A DNA stretch of 64,000 nucleotides from Cellulosimicrobium sp. CUA-896 (lineage in GTDB: Bacteria > Actinomycetota > Actinomycetes > Actinomycetales > Cellulomonadaceae), in contig NZ_MKKH01000009.1 of NCBI RefSeq assembly GCF_001942335.1, positions 23,766 through 87,765 on the forward strand, read 5' to 3'. A model generated the notes under the pieces. It was not told the origin of the DNA, did not search any database, and worked only from the letters and a program-made list of their open reading frames with translations. Numbering within the stretch: the stretch's first letter is position 1; each line of letters starts with the position of its first letter. The position numbers and the translations under genes were made by a program. Of the stretch, positions 46,751-56,551 are shown one piece after another.

Positions 46751-47502
46751 CAGCCCACCCCTCCCATCCGTGCCAGCGCCTGCCCGGTGAGGGTCGCCAC
46801 GACATGCGGCAGCACGACGAGGACCGTGCCCACCAGGGAGAGCGTGAGGAAGATCTTCAGCGGGAAGCCCATCGCGAACGCGTTGAGCGCGGGCGCGACC
46901 CGGTTGACGAGGCCGAGGCCGACGTCGGCGAGGAACAGGACCACGATGATGGGCCCCGCGATCTGCAGCCCGGCGAGGAACGACGCGGTGAGCGCCTCGA
47001 CGAACGACTCGGCGGGGATCGCGACCAGGGAGCCGACGGGCACGGCGTCGTAGGAGCGGGCGAGGCCGAGCACGACGAGCTGGTAGGCGTCCGAGGTGAA
47101 CATGAGCACGACCGCCGCGAGGGCGAACAGGCGCGTGAACTGGGCGCCGTTGACGTTCGTCTGGGGGTCGAACGCCATCGCGAGCGAGAAGCCGCCGAAG
47201 AGGTCGAGGTGGGAGCCCGCAGCGGTGATCGCCGAGAACACGACCATGACGAGGGCGCCGAGCACCGCCCCGGTGAGCGCCTCGGCGACCAGGTAGCCGA
47301 CGAACCGGCCGGTGCCGACCGGCTCGTACGCGGGCGTGACCTGCGCGGAGACGACCAGGCCGAGGGACACGGCGAGGATGGCGCGCACCTGGCGCGGGAC
47401 CGCGTTGTGCGAGAACGGCGGCGCCAGCACCATGAACGCCGCGATGCGCACGCCCGCCAGCATCGTGGCCTCGAGCCACGCCTGGTCGACGGCGAGCTCC
47501 AC
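46750..47502 (-). CDS. fliR: Flagellar export protein FliR
   Basis: Core component of the FliPQR export channel. 250 residues from a GTG five bases after the fliQ stop. Six hydrophobic segments. Recognisable FliR sequences include FMVLAPPFSHNAVPRQVRAI, GFSLAMAFDPQTNVNG and LNAFAMGFPLKIFLTL near the C-terminus. In the order fliP-fliQ-fliR-flhB, as in most flagellar clusters. No ATG is available at this position, and the ribosome-binding site is weak, consistent with coupling to fliQ. Confidence 0.93.
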   Translation of the reverse strand: MELAVDQAWLEATMLAGVRIAAFMVLAPPFSHNAVPRQVRAILAVSLGLVVSAQVTPAYEPVGTGRFVGYLVAEALTGAVLGALVMVVFSAITAAGSHLDLFGGFSLAMAFDPQTNVNGAQFTRLFALAAVVLMFTSDAYQLVVLGLARSYDAVPVGSLVAIPAESFVEALTASFLAGLQIAGPIIVVLFLADVGLGLVNRVAPALNAFAMGFPLKIFLTLSLVGTVLVVLPHVVATLTGQALARMGGVG

Positions 47503-47507
47503 CGGGA

Positions 47508-47783
47508 TCAGCCGCCGTTCAGCAGCGACGGGATGAGGTCGAACATCGCGTGCGTGAAGGTCACGAGCTCGCTGATCATCCAGTTGCCGCACACGAGGAG
47601 CGCGACCGCGGCGGCCACGGCCTTGGGCACGAACGAGAGCGTGATCTCCTGGATCTGGGTCACGGACTGCACGAGCGAGACGGCGAAGCCGACGACGAGC
47701 GCGGTGACGAGCACCGGCGCGGCGAGCTTGGCGGCGAGGACCATCGCCTGGGTGGCGATGTCGAGGACGGCGGTGGTGTCCAC
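47508..47783 (-). CDS. fliQ: Flagellar export protein FliQ
   Basis: Small component of the FliPQR export channel, 91 residues, two membrane helices joined by the conserved SVTQIQEITLSFVPKAVA loop, which is diagnostic for FliQ. GTG start, three bases after the fliP stop. Intact. Confidence 0.95.
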   Translation of the reverse strand: MDTTAVLDIATQAMVLAAKLAAPVLVTALVVGFAVSLVQSVTQIQEITLSFVPKAVAAAVALLVCGNWMISELVTFTHAMFDLIPSLLNGG

Positions 47784-47786
47784 GGC

Positions 47787-48661
47787 TCACCCCGCCCCGT
47801 ACGTGCCGATGAGGGAGGTCGTGATGAGCCCCCAGCCGTCGACGAGGACGAAGAGCAGCAGCTTGAACGGCAGCGAGATCATCGTGGGCGGCAGCATCAT
47901 CATGCCCATGCTCATGAGGGCGGCGGACACCACGAGGTCGATGACGAGGAACGGCACGAACACGACGAAGCCGATGATGAACGCGGCCCGCAGCTCCGAG
48001 ATGACGAACGCCGGCACGAGCGTCGTGAGCTCGACGTCGGCGGGGTTCGCGGGGTTCGGCAGGTCGGCGGCGCGCGTCATGAGCGCGAGGTCCTCCTCGC
48101 GGGTGTGCGCGAGCATGAACTCGCGCAGGGGTGCGGCGCCCGCCTCGAGCGCCTGGGTGAACGTCGTCGTGCCGTCGAGGTAGGGCTGCACGGCGGTCGC
48201 GTTGATCTCGCCGACCACGGGCGCCATCACGAACAGCGAGAGGAACAGCGCGAGGCCCGCGAGCACCATGTTCGGCGGCACCGTCGGCGTCCCGAGCGCG
48301 TTCCGGGTCAGGGCGAGGACGACGAAGATCTTCGTGAAGGACGTCATCATGAACAGCAGCGTCGGGGCGAGCGACAGCAGCGTGATGCCGACCAGGGTGA
48401 CGAGCGACGACGACGGCTCGCCGTTCGGGCCGTTGATCTCGAGGGAGATGCCGCCGCCCGCGTCCTGCGGGTCGGCCGGGTCGGCCGGGGGTGCGGGGCG
48501 TCCGGGTCGACGGGCGCGGCGCCGGCGTGCGGGGCGAGCAGGACCGTCGCGACGACGACGAGCAGCACGACCGCGACGAGCACGCCCGTGCGGAGCCCGG
48601 CGCGCGGCAGGGCGCGCGGGCGTCCGGGCAGGTGCTCGCGCACGGGTGCGGCAGGACTCAT
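47787..48661 (-). CDS. fliP: Flagellar export protein FliP (one frameshift)
   Basis: Main pore subunit of the export channel, 291 residues after restoring one base near 48500 (GGC read as GC). An N-terminal signal-like hydrophobic segment (about 20-42) precedes the mature part, as usual for FliP. Then LLSLAPTLLFMMTSFTKIFV, LTRNALGTPTVPPN and the C-terminal SMGMMMLPPTMISLPFKLLL, all strongly conserved. The ATG overlaps the fliO stop (ATGA). Confidence 0.93.
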
Positions 48662-49230
48662 CGGCGGGCGCCGCCCAGCACCGCCTGCGCCGCCCGGCGC
48701 CAGGTGTCGCGCGCGAGGAACGTCTCCAGAGCGGTCGACCCCGTGGTCGCGGCCGACCGTGCCGCGGCCGTGCGCGCGGCGCGGGTCGGCGCCTCGTGCC
48801 GGGGCGGGAGCTCGGGCCAGGGGTGGGGCCGCTGCGCCTCCTCGGCGAGCCAGCGCTCCGCGGCCGAGACGACGTCGTCGAAGCTCTCCGGGGTGCCCGG
48901 CCCCGGCGTGTCCCGCGCCGGTCCCGGCGCGAGCGCCGCAGGCGTGGACGCAGACGCGGACGCGGACGGGACCGTGCCGGTGCGCACGGGGCCGTCAATC
49001 ACCGTGACCGACCCCTCGGTGACCCCGAGGAGGTAGCGCTTGCCGCCCGCCTCCAGCAGGACGGCCGCGCTCTTCTGCGTCAGGCCCTGGCGCGCGACGA
49101 CCGTCAGCTGCTCGTCGCGTCCCGCGGACGCCGAGCGCGTGCCCCGGCCGGCCACGCGGTACGACACCCACAGCAGCCCGAAGACGACCGCCAGGGAGAA
49201 GACGACCCGCACGACGGTGGTGAGGTCCAC
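48658..49230 (-). CDS. fliO: Flagellar biosynthesis protein FliO
   Basis: Assists FliP assembly. 190 residues, longer than typical because of an alanine/proline/serine-rich C-terminal extension of about 100 residues. One N-terminal membrane helix (VVFSLAVVFGLLWVSYRVAG), then the FliO domain (LTVVARQGLTQKSAAVLLEA, KRYLLGVTEGSVTVI). GTG start five bases after fliN. Assignment rests on position and this domain. Confidence 0.85.
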   Translation of the reverse strand: MDLTTVVRVVFSLAVVFGLLWVSYRVAGRGTRSASAGRDEQLTVVARQGLTQKSAAVLLEAGGKRYLLGVTEGSVTVIDGPVRTGTVPSASASASTPAALAPGPARDTPGPGTPESFDDVVSAAERWLAEEAQRPHPWPELPPRHEAPTRAARTAAARSAATTGSTALETFLARDTWRRAAQAVLGGARR

Positions 49231-49235
49231 GGCGG

Positions 49236-49934
49236 TCAGTCGTCCGCGTCGAGGATCTTGGTGATGCGCACGCCGTAGTCGCCGCCGTCGACGACGACCA
49301 CCTCGCCCTTGGCGATGGTCCGCCCGTTGAGCTGGACGTCCGCGGGGCGCCGGCGGACCGGTCGAGCTCGACCACGCGCCCGGCTCGAGGTTGAGCACGT
49401 CGCGGACCGGCATGCGCGTGTGCCCGACGATGACGGCGACGTTCATCTCGACGCCGGAGATGCGGGCGAGCCGGTCGCCCGTCACCGCCTCGTCGGGCAG
49501 CCCGCGGATGGGCGTGCGCGTGCGCACGACGAACCACCCGGCCGTCGCGCCACCGGTGGTGGACAGCTCGAGGACGACAGACTGCTCGTCCTCGAAGAGG
49601 TCGGTGGCGTCGCCGACGTGGAGCTCGCCGAGCACGCCCACGCCGGTCGTCGCGCCGGCGGCCTCGAGGGCGGGGCGCAGCACGTCGGTCACGTCGACGC
49701 TCGCCGACTCCGACGCGTCGGCCAGCGACCCCTGGTCGATGAGGGCCAGCGCCATGTCGGTGCTCGCCTCGCGACGTACGAGGCGACGACGGCTGGGTGG
49801 CCTGCGGCCCGACGGGGCCCCGCCGGAGAGGGCGGCCGTGAGCGGCGTGCTCGTCGGGACGAGAGCGACGAGCGCGCGGGCCGCCTCGGTCGCGACCTCG
49901 AGGCGGGACGGTCGACCGTGCTGGCGGTGGTCAT
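49236..49934 (-). CDS. fliN: Flagellar motor switch protein FliN (three frameshifts)
   Basis: C-ring component that sets rotation direction and helps export. About 233 residues after restoring three bases (near 49910, 49380 and 49355). The C-terminal SpoA domain is recognisable: GVEMNVAVIVGHTRMPVRDVLNLEPG, then LNGRTIAKGEV and DYGVRITKI. The N-terminal 130 residues are a FliY/CheC-like extension (LVPTSTPLTAAL, ATTGVGVLGELHVGDA) lacking a clear phosphatase motif. ATG preceded by GAGGAG inside the end of fliM. Confidence 0.9.
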
Positions 49935-49936
49935 GG

Positions 49937-50835
49937 TCAGTTCTCCTCGGTGGTGACGATGCGGCAGGCGAGACGGGACCCGGAGGACCCCACGCGCCGC
50001 GGGCCAGGACGTGGCCGTCGACGACGACGTCGAGCGGGCGCGAGCGCGGGTGGGGCAGGCGGACGACGTCGCCCACGGCGAGGCCCATGACCTCGGCCGG
50101 CGTCATCGACGCAGCGGCCAGCTCGACGCTGACGTCGACGAGCGCGCGCGCGAGGTGCTGGCGGGTGCGCGCGCCGGCGTCGGACGGGTCGTCGGCCGGG
50201 TTCGCCTCGCCCATGTTCGGCAGCAGCGCGACGGACGGCAGCGCGAGCGTCGCGCGGCACGACCGCTCCCCCACGCGCAGCGCGAACTCGGCGACGATCA
50301 TGAGCTCCGCCGTCGGCGCGGCCTGCGCGAACTGGGAGTTGTGCTGGATCGACGCGATCCTCAGCGGGTTCTCGAGCAGCCGGCCCAGCGAGTGGCGCAG
50401 GTCGCGCAGCGTCTCGGTGAGCAGCGACGTCATGAGCGTGCGCTCGACGTCGGTGAACTTGCGGTCGATCTCGGGGATGTACGAGCCGGCGCCGAGCATG
50501 TGCGCGATCCACGTGAGGGCGTCGGTGTGCGGGAACTCCAGCACGGCGCGCGGGGCGATCCCCTCGACGTCGCACACGACGACCGTCGTGGTCATCGGCA
50601 GGTCGGCGACGTAGTCGTCGTACGTCCGCATCGTCACGGAGGTGAGCCCGACCTGCGACACGACGCGGACCCGCGCCGTGAGCTGCGTCCCCCACTGGCG
50701 CGCGAAGCTCTCGAACGCCATCTCGAGGATGCGGTAGTGCTCGCGCACGAGCGTCGTCGGCCGCCGGAAGTCGTAGACCTCGACCTTGCGCCGGCCGGCA
50801 GGCCGGTCGACGCGGACGGGTGTCGTGGTGGTCAC
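49937..50835 (-). CDS. fliM: Flagellar motor switch protein FliM (one frameshift)
   Basis: C-ring protein that binds CheY-P. 299 residues after restoring one G near 49990. Conserved stretches YDFRRPTTLVREHYRILEMA, ARQWGTQLTARVRV, FTDVERTLMTSLLTETLRDL and the C-terminal SpoA domain (EVMGLAVGDVVRLPHP). The N-terminal EIDALL-type CheY-binding peptide is not evident; the protein begins MTTTTPVRVDRPAG. The GTG start lies seven bases after CATAGG and has no Shine-Dalgarno, so the mRNA is probably leaderless. First gene of the fliMNOPQR-flhB unit. Confidence 0.92.
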
Positions 50836-50842
50836 GTCGCGT

Positions 50843-50868
50843 CCTATGCGCCGGGGCGCGGCGGAGCC
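50843..50868 (-). promoter_or_regulatory. GGCT-N16-CATAGG promoter element, fliM operon
   Basis: Minus strand GGCT (50868-50865), 16 bases, CATAGG (50848-50843), seven bases, then the fliM GTG. It lies in the 108-base gap after motB. Confidence 0.55.
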
Positions 50869-50943
50869 TGCGCGCCGCCGCGGGGGCGACGGGGCGCTCG
50901 GGCCCGGCGGCGGTGCGGTCGTCGGCGGGGTCGTCGGCTCGGA

Positions 50944-51896
50944 TCAGTCCTCGGCGGAGGGCGCACCGCCTCCGGGTGCGGCGGCCTCGGCCGCGTCCCC
51001 GCTCCCGCCGTCGGCGCCGCTGCCGCGCCGTCGCCCGTCCCGCCGGCGCCCGTCCCGCCGTCCGCAGCCGCCGCGGTCAGCGCACCGCTGAGCACGCCCG
51101 GGATGAGCGCGCGCACCGCCTCGGGCTGGGCCGACAGCACCATGATGTCGACGCGTCGGTTCATCGCGAGCGCCTCGTCGCTCGTGCCCTCCGCGATCGG
51201 GCGCGCGGAGCCGAAGCCGAGGGCCGCGATGCGGTGCGCGGCGACGCCGTCCTGCTCGACGAGGTGGCGCAGCACCGCCGTCGCCCGGCCCGAGGAGAGC
51301 TCCCAGTTGGTCGCGTACCGCGTGCCGACGTGCGCGCGCTGGTCGGCGTTGCCCTCGACCTGGATCTCGTAGGAGGTCGGGGCGAGGACGGGGCCGACGG
51401 CGTCGAGCACGGCCCGGGCGTCGGCGGTGAGGTCCGCGCTGCCCGGCGTGAAGAACGTGTCGGCGGAGACCAGGCGCACCGTGAGGCCGCGCTCGTCGAT
51501 CTCGAACCGCACCGCGTCGGACCGTCCCTCCGAGGCGAGGTCGCGCGACATCGCGTCACGCAGCGCCGTGAGGTCGGCGACCTCGGCGATCGCCCGCTCG
51601 AGGTCGGTCTCGAGCTCGGACTCGACGCCGTCCTCCACGGGCTCCTCGGCCGGGTTCTCGATCACCGCCTCGACGACCACGCCGTCCTCGACCGTGCCGA
51701 AGCCGGCCGCGAGCGACGACTTGAGCTCCTGGTACTTGGCCTGGTCCACCGAGCTGATGGCGAACAGGACGATGAACAGGCACATCAGCACGGTGACCAT
51801 GTCCATGTACGAGACCATCCAGCGACCGCTGCCGCCGGTGTCGTGGCCGCCCCCGCCACCGCCCCCGCCGTGGCCCCGCGCGCCGCGCCGTGCCAT
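50944..51896 (-). CDS. motB: Flagellar motor stator protein MotB (one frameshift)
   Basis: Anchors the stator to peptidoglycan and carries the proton-accepting aspartate. 317 residues after restoring one G near 51005. A glycine-rich N-terminus, one membrane helix with the key aspartate (MVSYMDMVTVLMCLFIVLF), a helical linker, and an OmpA-like domain (about 165-265; VEGNADQRAHVGTRYATNWE, RRVDIMVL). The C-terminal tail is alanine/glycine-rich. ATG overlaps the motA stop (TGATG). No fliL follows, unlike in many clusters. Confidence 0.93.
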
Positions 51897-52669
51897 CAGG
51901 CCGCCTTGTCCGTGGGCAGGTACCGCTCGGGGACCATCGTCCGCAGGCGCTCGTCGATGACGCGCGGCCGCGACCCGGCCTGGATCGACATGTAGCCCTC
52001 GAGGAGGACGTTGAGGCGTTCGACCTCGAGGTCGGACAGGCGCTTGAGCTTGGCGCCGATGGGCAGCCAGATGAAGTTGGCGGAGAGGATGCCCCACAGG
52101 GTCGCGATGAACGCGGCGGCGATCATGTGCCCGAGCTCCGACGGCTCGGACAGGTTCTCGAGCACGTGCGTCAGCGAGACGACGGTGCCGACGATGCCGA
52201 TCGTCGGCGCGTACCCGCCGATCGCGTTGTAGAAGTCGTACGCGACGGCGTCCTCGCGCGCCTTGGTGTCGATGCGCTCCTCGAGCATGGTGCGCAGCTG
52301 GTCGGCGTCCGCGCCGTCGGCGAGCGACTGCAGGGCGCTGCGCTGGAACGGGTCGTCCGTCTTCTGCGACTCGGCCTCGAGGGCGAGGAGGCCGCCGTCG
52401 TTCTGGACGGTCTCCGCCGCGCGCACGACCTCCTCGATCGCCTCGCCGGGCTTGGCCACCTTCCCGGTGAAAGCGCGCGGCAGCGCCTTGAGCGCCACGA
52501 TCGAGTCCTTGAGCGTCCCCGACGCGATGGCGACGAAGATGCTCGCGCCGAACACGAGGATGATCGGGGCCGGCAGGAGGATCGAGGTGATGTGGGCGCC
52601 CTCGAGGTAGACCATCGCGACGAGCGAGCCGAACGCGACGAGGATGCCGATGATGGTTGCGGGGTCCAT
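51896..52669 (-). CDS. motA: Flagellar motor stator protein MotA
   Basis: Stator proton channel, 257 residues, intact. Four membrane segments. The conserved cytoplasmic part KAREDAVAYDFYNAIGGYAP and the proline-containing third and fourth helices (PTIGIVGTVVSLTHVLENLS, FIATLWGILSANFIWLPIGA) are present. Coupled to motB through a TGATG overlap and six bases downstream of flbD. Confidence 0.95.
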   Translation of the reverse strand: MDPATIIGILVAFGSLVAMVYLEGAHITSILLPAPIILVFGASIFVAIASGTLKDSIVALKALPRAFTGKVAKPGEAIEEVVRAAETVQNDGGLLALEAESQKTDDPFQRSALQSLADGADADQLRTMLEERIDTKAREDAVAYDFYNAIGGYAPTIGIVGTVVSLTHVLENLSEPSELGHMIAAAFIATLWGILSANFIWLPIGAKLKRLSDLEVERLNVLLEGYMSIQAGSRPRVIDERLRTMVPERYLPTDKAA

Positions 52670-52675
52670 GGGTGC

Positions 52676-52990
52676 CTACTTCGTCCGCGGTGCGGGGAGC
52701 GGGGTCACGCCGACCGGGCGGTCGTCGTCGGGGTCGGTGGCGTCGCGCGGCGCGCGCCGGACGAGCTCGAGCGGCGCCCGGTCGGCGACGTCGGGCACGG
52801 AGCGCGCGAGCGCGAGCACCCGTGCCTTGTACTCCTCGATCAGCCGGATCACGTCCGCCATCGACTCGGTCACGATGTACCGGGAGCCGTCGATCATCGT
52901 CACCCGGGTGTCCGGGCTCGTCTCGACACGGGCCACCAGGTCCGCGTTGACCGCGATGCGCTCGGAGTTGAAGCGCGTGAGGACGATCAC
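52676..52990 (-). CDS. flbD: Flagellar protein FlbD
   Basis: Small conserved protein of Gram-positive flagellar clusters (SwrD in Bacillus, which raises stator power). 104 residues from a GTG preceded by AAGGTGG. N-terminal IVLTRFNSERIAVNADLVAR and MIDGSRYIVTESMADVIRLI are diagnostic. A basic C-terminal extension of about 35 residues is unusual in length. Directly before motA and motB, consistent with the stator link. Confidence 0.9.
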   Translation of the reverse strand: MIVLTRFNSERIAVNADLVARVETSPDTRVTMIDGSRYIVTESMADVIRLIEEYKARVLALARSVPDVADRAPLELVRRAPRDATDPDDDRPVGVTPLPAPRTK

Positions 52991-53114
52991 GGTTCCACCT
53001 TCGGGGTCGGGGGGTCGGGTTTCGGAGGTCGGTCGGGCGGGGAGCACCGCTCCCCACCTGCACTCTCGGCACGACGCCCGCTCCCGTGAGGGTGAGAGCG
53101 TCCCGGGAACGGCA

Positions 53115-53154
53115 CCGGCCGCCGTCGCCTCGGCGTCGAGGCGGCGGCGGCCGG
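53115..53154 (-). terminator. Strong hairpin between flgE and flbD
   Basis: Eighteen-base arms (53115-53132, 53137-53154) with one G-U pair and a 4-base loop, 46 bases after the flgE stop in the 209-base gap. A second small perfect hairpin lies at 53039-53055. It probably ends the flgB-flgE transcript. flbD-motA-motB would then be transcribed by read-through or from a promoter I could not identify. Confidence 0.55.
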
Positions 53155-53199
53155 CGCGCGGTCGCCCGCGCAGGAGCCGGGAGGCCCGCGGGAACGAGG

Positions 53200-54381
53200 T
53201 CAGCGCTTGAGGTTGACGAGCTCCTGGAGCACCTCGTCGGAGGTCGTGATGACGCGCGAGTTCGCCTGGAACCCACGCTGGGACACGATGAGGTTCGTGA
53301 ACTCCTGCGACAGGTCGACGTTCGACATCTCGAGCGCGCCCGCCGTGAGCGAGCCCATGCCGGCGTCGCCCGCGGCACCGACGACCACGTCGCCCGAGTA
53401 CTGCGTGGCCGTGTAGAGCGAGTCGCCCGCCTTCTCCAGGCCCGGGGCGTTGGTGAACGTCGCGAGCGCGACCTGGCCGAGCACCTCCGTGCGGCCGTTC
53501 GAGTACCGGCCCACGATCGAGCCGTCGCCGGCCACCGAGTACGACGTCAGCGAGCCGGCCGCGAAGCCGTCCTTGCCGGCGACCGCGACGTTCGACAGCT
53601 CGGCGTACGACGTGACGTCGTCGAGAGCGATCGTCACGCCGCCGACGGCGAGCGTGCCGCCGCCGGTGAGCGCGCCGTCGGTGAACGTCAGCGCCTGCGG
53701 ACCGGCGAGGGTCGTGCCGGTCTCGCCGTCGACGGCGCTCACGGACCAGGCCCCGCCGTTCGCGGTGAAGACGAGCGAGAGCATCGTCGACCCGCCCAGC
53801 GCGTCGAAGACCTCGACGTCGCGCACGAGCTCGGTGCCGTCCGCGGCGTCGGCGGGCAGGTTGCCGCCGAACGTGATGCTCGTGGTGGCCTGGGCGGGGA
53901 TGACGTCGCCCACGGGGATCGTGAGGTTGCCGAGCGGCGAGGCCGGGTCCACGACGCCGTCCTGCGCGGTCCAGCCCTGGACGAAGTCGCCGTTGGCGTT
54001 GACCAGACGGCCCATGGGGTCGAAGTTGAACGCCCCGTTGCGGGTGTAGTACTGCTGCCCGGCGCGCTCGACGACGAAGAAGCCGTCGCCGTTGATCATC
54101 AGGTCGGTCGGCACGCCGGTGGTCTGCGCGGCGCCCTGGGTGAACTGGGTGGTGATGGCCGCCGTCGTCACGCCGAGGCCGATCTGCGCCGGGTTGGCGC
54201 CACCGACCTCCTGGTCGGGCGCGACGCCCGCGGCGACGAGCTGGGACAGCGTGTCCTGGAACTGCGTGCGCGAGGACTTGAAGCCCGTGGTGTTGACGTT
54301 GGCGATGTTGTTGCCCGTGACGTCGAGCATGTTCTGGTGGGCGCGCAGGCCCGAGATGCCGGTGTTGAGGGAGCGGAGCAC
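53200..54381 (-). CDS. flgE: Flagellar hook protein FlgE
   Basis: Builds the hook. 393 residues, intact. N-terminal SLNTGISGLRAHQNMLDVTG, NNIANVNTTGFKSSRTQFQD and the C-terminal LTAGALEMSNVDLSQEFTNL, QRGFQANSRVITTSDEVLQ are the rod/hook axial-family motifs. The DGFFVV block is also present. Length fits FlgE rather than FlgG. GTG start. Follows flgD, its cap protein. Confidence 0.95.
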   Translation of the reverse strand: MLRSLNTGISGLRAHQNMLDVTGNNIANVNTTGFKSSRTQFQDTLSQLVAAGVAPDQEVGGANPAQIGLGVTTAAITTQFTQGAAQTTGVPTDLMINGDGFFVVERAGQQYYTRNGAFNFDPMGRLVNANGDFVQGWTAQDGVVDPASPLGNLTIPVGDVIPAQATTSITFGGNLPADAADGTELVRDVEVFDALGGSTMLSLVFTANGGAWSVSAVDGETGTTLAGPQALTFTDGALTGGGTLAVGGVTIALDDVTSYAELSNVAVAGKDGFAAGSLTSYSVAGDGSIVGRYSNGRTEVLGQVALATFTNAPGLEKAGDSLYTATQYSGDVVVGAAGDAGMGSLTAGALEMSNVDLSQEFTNLIVSQRGFQANSRVITTSDEVLQELVNLKR

Positions 54382-54399
54382 GAGGGTGGTCCTTCCGGG

Positions 54400-54929
54400 T
54401 CAGGCGGCGTCGCCGCTGGCAGGGGTCGAGGTGGTGCCGGTGGCCCCGTCGGAGGCGGCCGGGCTGCCGGGATCGGCGGGGGCGCCGGGGCCGGCGGTGC
54501 GGGTGACGCCGGAGACCTGGTCGAGATCGACCGTCACCCCGTCGACCGTCACCGTGGGGACCGCGTCGCGGTACGACACCGCGGTCGCGTCCCGGTGTGC
54601 TCGACGCCCTTGTCGTCGAGGTAGGAGACCTGGTTGCCCAGGAGGTCGGCGGCGGCCGCGCGCATCTGGAGGGCGAACGCCTCCTGCTGGCGCAGGTCGA
54701 CCTGCTCGACGAGGTCGCTCATCGTGTTGAGCGCCTCCATCATGGCGAGCGACGTCGTCTGGCTGACGATCTCGCTCGTGTCCATGGAGGCGGACGGGTC
54801 CTGGTTGCGCAGCTGGGTGACGAGGAGCTCCATGAAGAGCTCGCCGTCGTAGTCCTGCTTGGGCGCGCGGACGGGCGGGGTGGCGTACATCGAGGACGAT
54901 GTCACCGCGGTCGCGGGGTCGACGGGCAC
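54400..54929 (-). CDS. flgD: Flagellar hook-capping protein FlgD (one frameshift)
   Basis: Scaffold for hook assembly. 176 residues after restoring one G near 54600. N-terminal FMELLVTQLRNQDPSASMD, TSEIVSQTTSLAMMEALNTM and the short LLGNQVSYLD segment are typical of FlgD. It is shorter than enterobacterial FlgD, lacking the Ig-like domains, as is common in actinobacteria, and ends in a serine/threonine/alanine-rich tail. GTG preceded by GGAAGGAG. Nineteen bases before flgE. Confidence 0.9.
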
Positions 54930-54941
54930 GTCGCTCCTTCC

Positions 54942-56540
54942 TCAGACGAGGACGTCGAGGCGCACGGTCGCGCCCGGCGTGCCGTCGCCGGCTGTCGGTT
55001 CGGTGGGGGTGACGACGGACGACCAGCCGCCCGCGGGACGGGCCCCGGGCGACGGCGCGCGGGCACCGTCCCTCCCGTCGCCGCCGCCGCTCTCGCGCCC
55101 GTCGCCGGGCGCGGTCCCGCGCCCGTCGGGCGTGGCGGCGTCGCCCTCGCCCGCGGCCGGGGGCGTGTCCGACGTCGAGACGGACAGCGTGGCCGACGGG
55201 GCGAGGCCCGCGAGGTCGCGGCGCAGGTCGGCCACGAGCGCGCGGAGCGCCTCACGGCCGACGTCGTGCGGCGAGAAGAGCTCGATGCGCAGCTCGCCGC
55301 CCGCGATGTGCGCCCGCACGGTGACCGGGCCGAGGTGCTCCGGCGTCACCGACAGCGTGAGGACGTGGTCGCCGTCGCCCGCGTCGAGGAGCTGGAACAC
55401 CGGGCCCGACACCTGGGCCTGCAGCGTGGGCACCGCCGGAGGTGTGGCCGTGGCCGTCGCAGCCCCCTGCGCTGCGACGGCCACCGGCGTCGTCGGGACC
55501 GCGGGTGCGGTCGCGACGGGCAGGTCGGGCGCGCCCTCGAGGGACGGTCGGACCTGGTTCTCGGCCGGCGCCGCACCGGGCGCCGGGGTGCTCGGGGAGG
55601 CCGGGACCTCGGCGTGCGGCGCGCCGGGGTCGCCCGGCAGGGACGCGGCCGGGGCCGACGCCGCGGGCGTCGCCGCGGAGGCGGCGGACCCGGTCCCGGC
55701 GGCAGAGGCGGAGGCGGAGGCGGACGACGTCGACCCCGGCCGGCCCGGTCGCCCTGCCGACTGCCGTGCCGGCTGCCGTGCCGTCTCCCGTGCCTGCGTG
55801 CCCGGTGCCGGGGCCTCGACGGCCGCCGCCGTCCCCGCGGTCGTGCTCGCCGTCGTCCCGGCGCCGACGGCGACCGTCGCCGGTGCGGTCGCCCCGGCGG
55901 GGACCGTGCCGGGGACGGTCGTCGCGCCGGGAGCGCCCGTCACGGTCGCCGACCCGCCGGCCGTGGGGCTTCCGGCGGCCGCGGCGCCCGGCGAGGCGGG
56001 CGCCGTCGCGTCCGCCGGTGCCGCCGTGGCGGCGGACGGGTCCGCGGCGGTACCGGGGGACACGGGTGCGGCGGGCCCGGGGTGGCCAGCGTGCCCGGCG
56101 GGCGCGCCGGGCCCGGCGGGCTGGGCGGGAACCGTCGCGACGGGTCCCCCGGCCCCCGGCACGGCCTGGCTCGCCTCCGCGGCCACGCCGTGCGCGGTCT
56201 CGCCGTCCGACGCGCCCGACCCGTCGCCCGTCGTCGCGTCGGGCCTCGTCGATCCGGGCTCGGTCGGTCCGGGCTCGGTCGGCGCGGGTCCCGTCCTGCC
56301 CGGGTCGTCCGTGCCGCCGGCGCTGGCGGCCGGCGACCCGCCTCCGGGGACGCGGTCGCGAGACCCCGGCTGTCCCGGGGACGTCGGCGCCGCACCTGCC
56401 TGGGTGCGCGAGGGACCGGCGGGCTCGTCGGCGGCCGCCGCGAGCGCGCGGCCGAAGTCGTCGGCACCGCCCGCGCGGGCGTGCCCGGGGCCGGCCGAGG
56501 GCCGGGAGGGCGCGGGCGCCGGCAGGGTCGTGATGGTCAT
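54942..56540 (-). CDS. fliK: Flagellar hook-length control protein FliK
   Basis: Molecular ruler that stops hook growth. 532 residues, intact. Residues 1-350 are a low-complexity proline/alanine/threonine/glycine-rich ruler. The C-terminal domain (about 385-465) has LTLSVTPEHLGPVTVRAHI and GGELRIELFSPHDVGREALR, the FliK_C pattern. ATG with ribosome-binding site AGGAGGGC upstream, close to the NlpC/P60 stop. The next gene is flgD, the usual order. Confidence 0.88.
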   Translation of the reverse strand: MTITTLPAPAPSRPSAGPGHARAGGADDFGRALAAAADEPAGPSRTQAGAAPTSPGQPGSRDRVPGGGSPAASAGGTDDPGRTGPAPTEPGPTEPGSTRPDATTGDGSGASDGETAHGVAAEASQAVPGAGGPVATVPAQPAGPGAPAGHAGHPGPAAPVSPGTAADPSAATAAPADATAPASPGAAAAGSPTAGGSATVTGAPGATTVPGTVPAGATAPATVAVGAGTTASTTAGTAAAVEAPAPGTQARETARQPARQSAGRPGRPGSTSSASASASAAGTGSAASAATPAASAPAASLPGDPGAPHAEVPASPSTPAPGAAPAENQVRPSLEGAPDLPVATAPAVPTTPVAVAAQGAATATATPPAVPTLQAQVSGPVFQLLDAGDGDHVLTLSVTPEHLGPVTVRAHIAGGELRIELFSPHDVGREALRALVADLRRDLAGLAPSATLSVSTSDTPPAAGEGDAATPDGRGTAPGDGRESGGGDGRDGARAPSPGARPAGGWSSVVTPTEPTAGDGTPGATVRLDVLV

Positions 56541-56551
56541 GGGGGCCCTCC

